DNA from: an uncultured Eubacteriales bacterium
GTDB taxonomy: Bacteria; Bacillota; Clostridia; Oscillospirales; Acutalibacteraceae
Assembly (NCBI GenBank): GCA_900321665.1
Contig: ONWY01000076.1
Location: 1-6,610 of the forward strand
Reading direction: 5' to 3'
Length of the DNA stretch: 6,610 bases
Shown: positions 6,006 to 6,610 of the stretch, piece by piece
How positions within the stretch are numbered: position 1 is the stretch's first letter
Layout of the letters: every line of letters begins with the position of its first letter
The notes under the pieces: generated by a model
The model's input: the letters and a program-made list of their open reading frames with translations, nothing else
Databases searched by the model: none
Told to the model about the DNA's origin: nothing
Program-made: the position numbers and the translations under genes

Positions 6006-6308
6006 ATGTGCCTGCTCATCACTGTATTTGCAGCTATCGCAGCTACCATTGTTTGGTATACCCATTGCACGAATGACATTTACCGCATCAAGGTCTTGGC
6101 TGCCATTTATTGGGGCGCATCGCTGATGTGGCTTGTGGATGCAATTTTTGAGTTTGTAGAGCTCAAAGAGGCATTTTTCAACCAACCCTTTGCCGATTTG
6201 CTCCATGACAGTATTTTGGGCTTGTGCGCCGTGGCGCTCGGCTTGATTGCGTGGCTGGTGGTTGTATTCATCAAAGACCCCAAGGGATTATTTAAAAAGA
6301 GCAAATAA
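6006..6308 (+). CDS. small three-helix membrane protein, unknown function (second of a pair)
   Basis: This 100-residue protein has helices at about 1-18, 30-50 and 68-90 and a basic tail (DPKGLFKKSK). Its ribosome site GAGGTGA (5993-5999) lies within the end of the preceding gene and is 6 nt from the ATG, a coupled arrangement. It shares a plan with its partner. LAAIYWGASL (31-40) matches LAALLWGGVL in the first protein, acids follow inside the helix (D45, E49, E52), and LLHDSILGL (65-73) followed by AWLVVVF (82-88) matches LHEMATVG followed by AWGAVVAF. The loop of about 25 residues and the EHxxHGE motif of the partner are absent. The pair is therefore likely to form a heteromeric membrane complex. 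Function unknown; the operon ends at the terminator just downstream. Confidence 0.83.
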   Translation: MCLLITVFAAIAATIVWYTHCTNDIYRIKVLAAIYWGASLMWLVDAIFEFVELKEAFFNQPFADLLHDSILGLCAVALGLIAWLVVVFIKDPKGLFKKSK

Positions 6309-6325
6309 GCGAAAACAAAAAAGTT

Positions 6326-6358
6326 AAAAAGCTACCGCGCACGCGGTAGCTTTTTTTT
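6326..6358 (+). terminator. intrinsic terminator after the membrane-protein pair
   Basis: GCTACCGC (6331-6338) pairs with GCGGTAGC (6343-6350) around GCAC. An A-run precedes the stem and eight T follow (6351-6358). It could end transcription from either side. Confidence 0.92.
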
Positions 6359-6378
6359 GCACCGCACGCGAAAGAGGT

Positions 6379-6407
6379 TTGACTGCGCTTAAATTTTCGG
6401 GTATACT
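6379..6407 (+). promoter_or_regulatory. sigma-A promoter of the alpha/beta hydrolase gene
   Basis: TTGACT (6379-6384) and TATACT (6402-6407) are exactly 17 bp apart, one mismatch each from consensus. Transcription should begin near 6414. A G-run (6420-6424) 7 nt before the ATG serves as ribosome site. Confidence 0.8.
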
Positions 6408-6431
6408 GAAAGTAAAAAAGGGGGTATCAGG

Positions 6432-6610
6432 ATGGATAAAGCAGAAAAAAAGCAATTAATCGCCATGGCGGAGAGCCGCACATTGACCGACCGCGAGAGG
6501 AAAAAGGCACCCGGTGCCTTTATTCGCCTGCCCATGGGCGTGACCCACTACGAGCTGAAAGGCGAGGGAAAAGCAGTCGTGCTCGTGCACGGCTACTCGA
6601 CGCCGTATTA
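6432..6610 (+). CDS. alpha/beta hydrolase, N-terminal part (runs off the window)
   Basis: Only the first 59 codons are present. After a charged helical N-terminus (about 1-25), the sequence APGAFIRLPMGVTHYEL (26-42) forms the first strands typical of alpha/beta-fold hydrolases. AVVLVHGYSTPY (48-59) is the strand-3 and oxyanion-hole HG motif. The nucleophile elbow and the rest of the triad lie beyond the edge, so activity cannot be judged. No signal peptide is seen, so it is probably cytoplasmic. Substrate is unknown; small-ester or lipid-type hydrolysis is the general family role. It has its own strong promoter and is separated from the upstream operon by a terminator. Confidence 0.85.
   Translation, partial: MDKAEKKQLIAMAESRTLTDRERKKAPGAFIRLPMGVTHYELKGEGKAVVLVHGYSTPY

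Noticed and set aside
5597..6308. Toxin-antitoxin or holin-like pair
   Set aside because: Two small membrane proteins in an operon invite this call, but their conserved polar residues within helices, strong constitutive-looking expression signals and lack of a cytosolic antitoxin do not support it.

Overview
The window looks like a chromosomal segment of an endospore-forming, low-to-mid GC Clostridia member, most likely an Oscillospiraceae/Ruminococcaceae-type gut bacterium. The grounds are a SpoIVB sporulation protease, a Firmicutes-style NrdR, strong AGGAGG-type ribosome binding sites, sigma-A promoters with consensus-like boxes, T-tailed hairpin terminators, and a short palindromic repeat array of a style I associate with that group. 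The taxonomic call is an inference from gene content; no rRNA or other phylogenetic marker is present.

Left part (1-3637, all plus strand). A secreted protein with four bacterial Ig-like (BIG2) domains followed by an M14 zinc-carboxypeptidase domain (81-1901) ends in a clear terminator. It is followed by nrdR, the ATP-cone repressor of ribonucleotide reductase genes, with its own strong promoter and terminator. Then comes spoIVB, the PDZ/S55 serine protease that signals for pro-sigma-K processing during sporulation. Each of these three genes appears to be its own transcription unit.

Middle (3638-5436). Between the convergent spoIVB and a minus-strand phosphatase gene lies about 200 bp of palindromic repeats: four AGTGATAT spacers alternating with small hairpins whose stem sequences differ, then two larger GC-rich hairpins. 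The repeats abut a 5' stub of an EamA/DMT-type transporter gene that overlaps the phosphatase stop codon and is cut off after about 30 recognisable residues. This is best read as an operon partner destroyed by deletion or insertion. The phosphatase (3952-5436) has about seven N-terminal membrane helices, a coiled-coil linker and a SpoIIE/RsbU-like PP2C domain with all metal-binding aspartates.

Right part (5437-6610). A divergent promoter region holds a consensus minus-strand promoter, a plus-strand promoter and a CCCC-TAT-GGGG palindrome between them. The plus-strand promoter drives two tightly coupled genes for small three-helix membrane proteins (5597-6004 and 6006-6308). They look like paralogues of each other and I do not know their function. 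After their terminator, a strong promoter precedes the 5' end of an alpha/beta hydrolase gene that runs off the window.

Most of the window is ordinary chromosome. The parts most worth a second look are the paralogous membrane-protein pair and the repeat array that interrupts the transporter gene.
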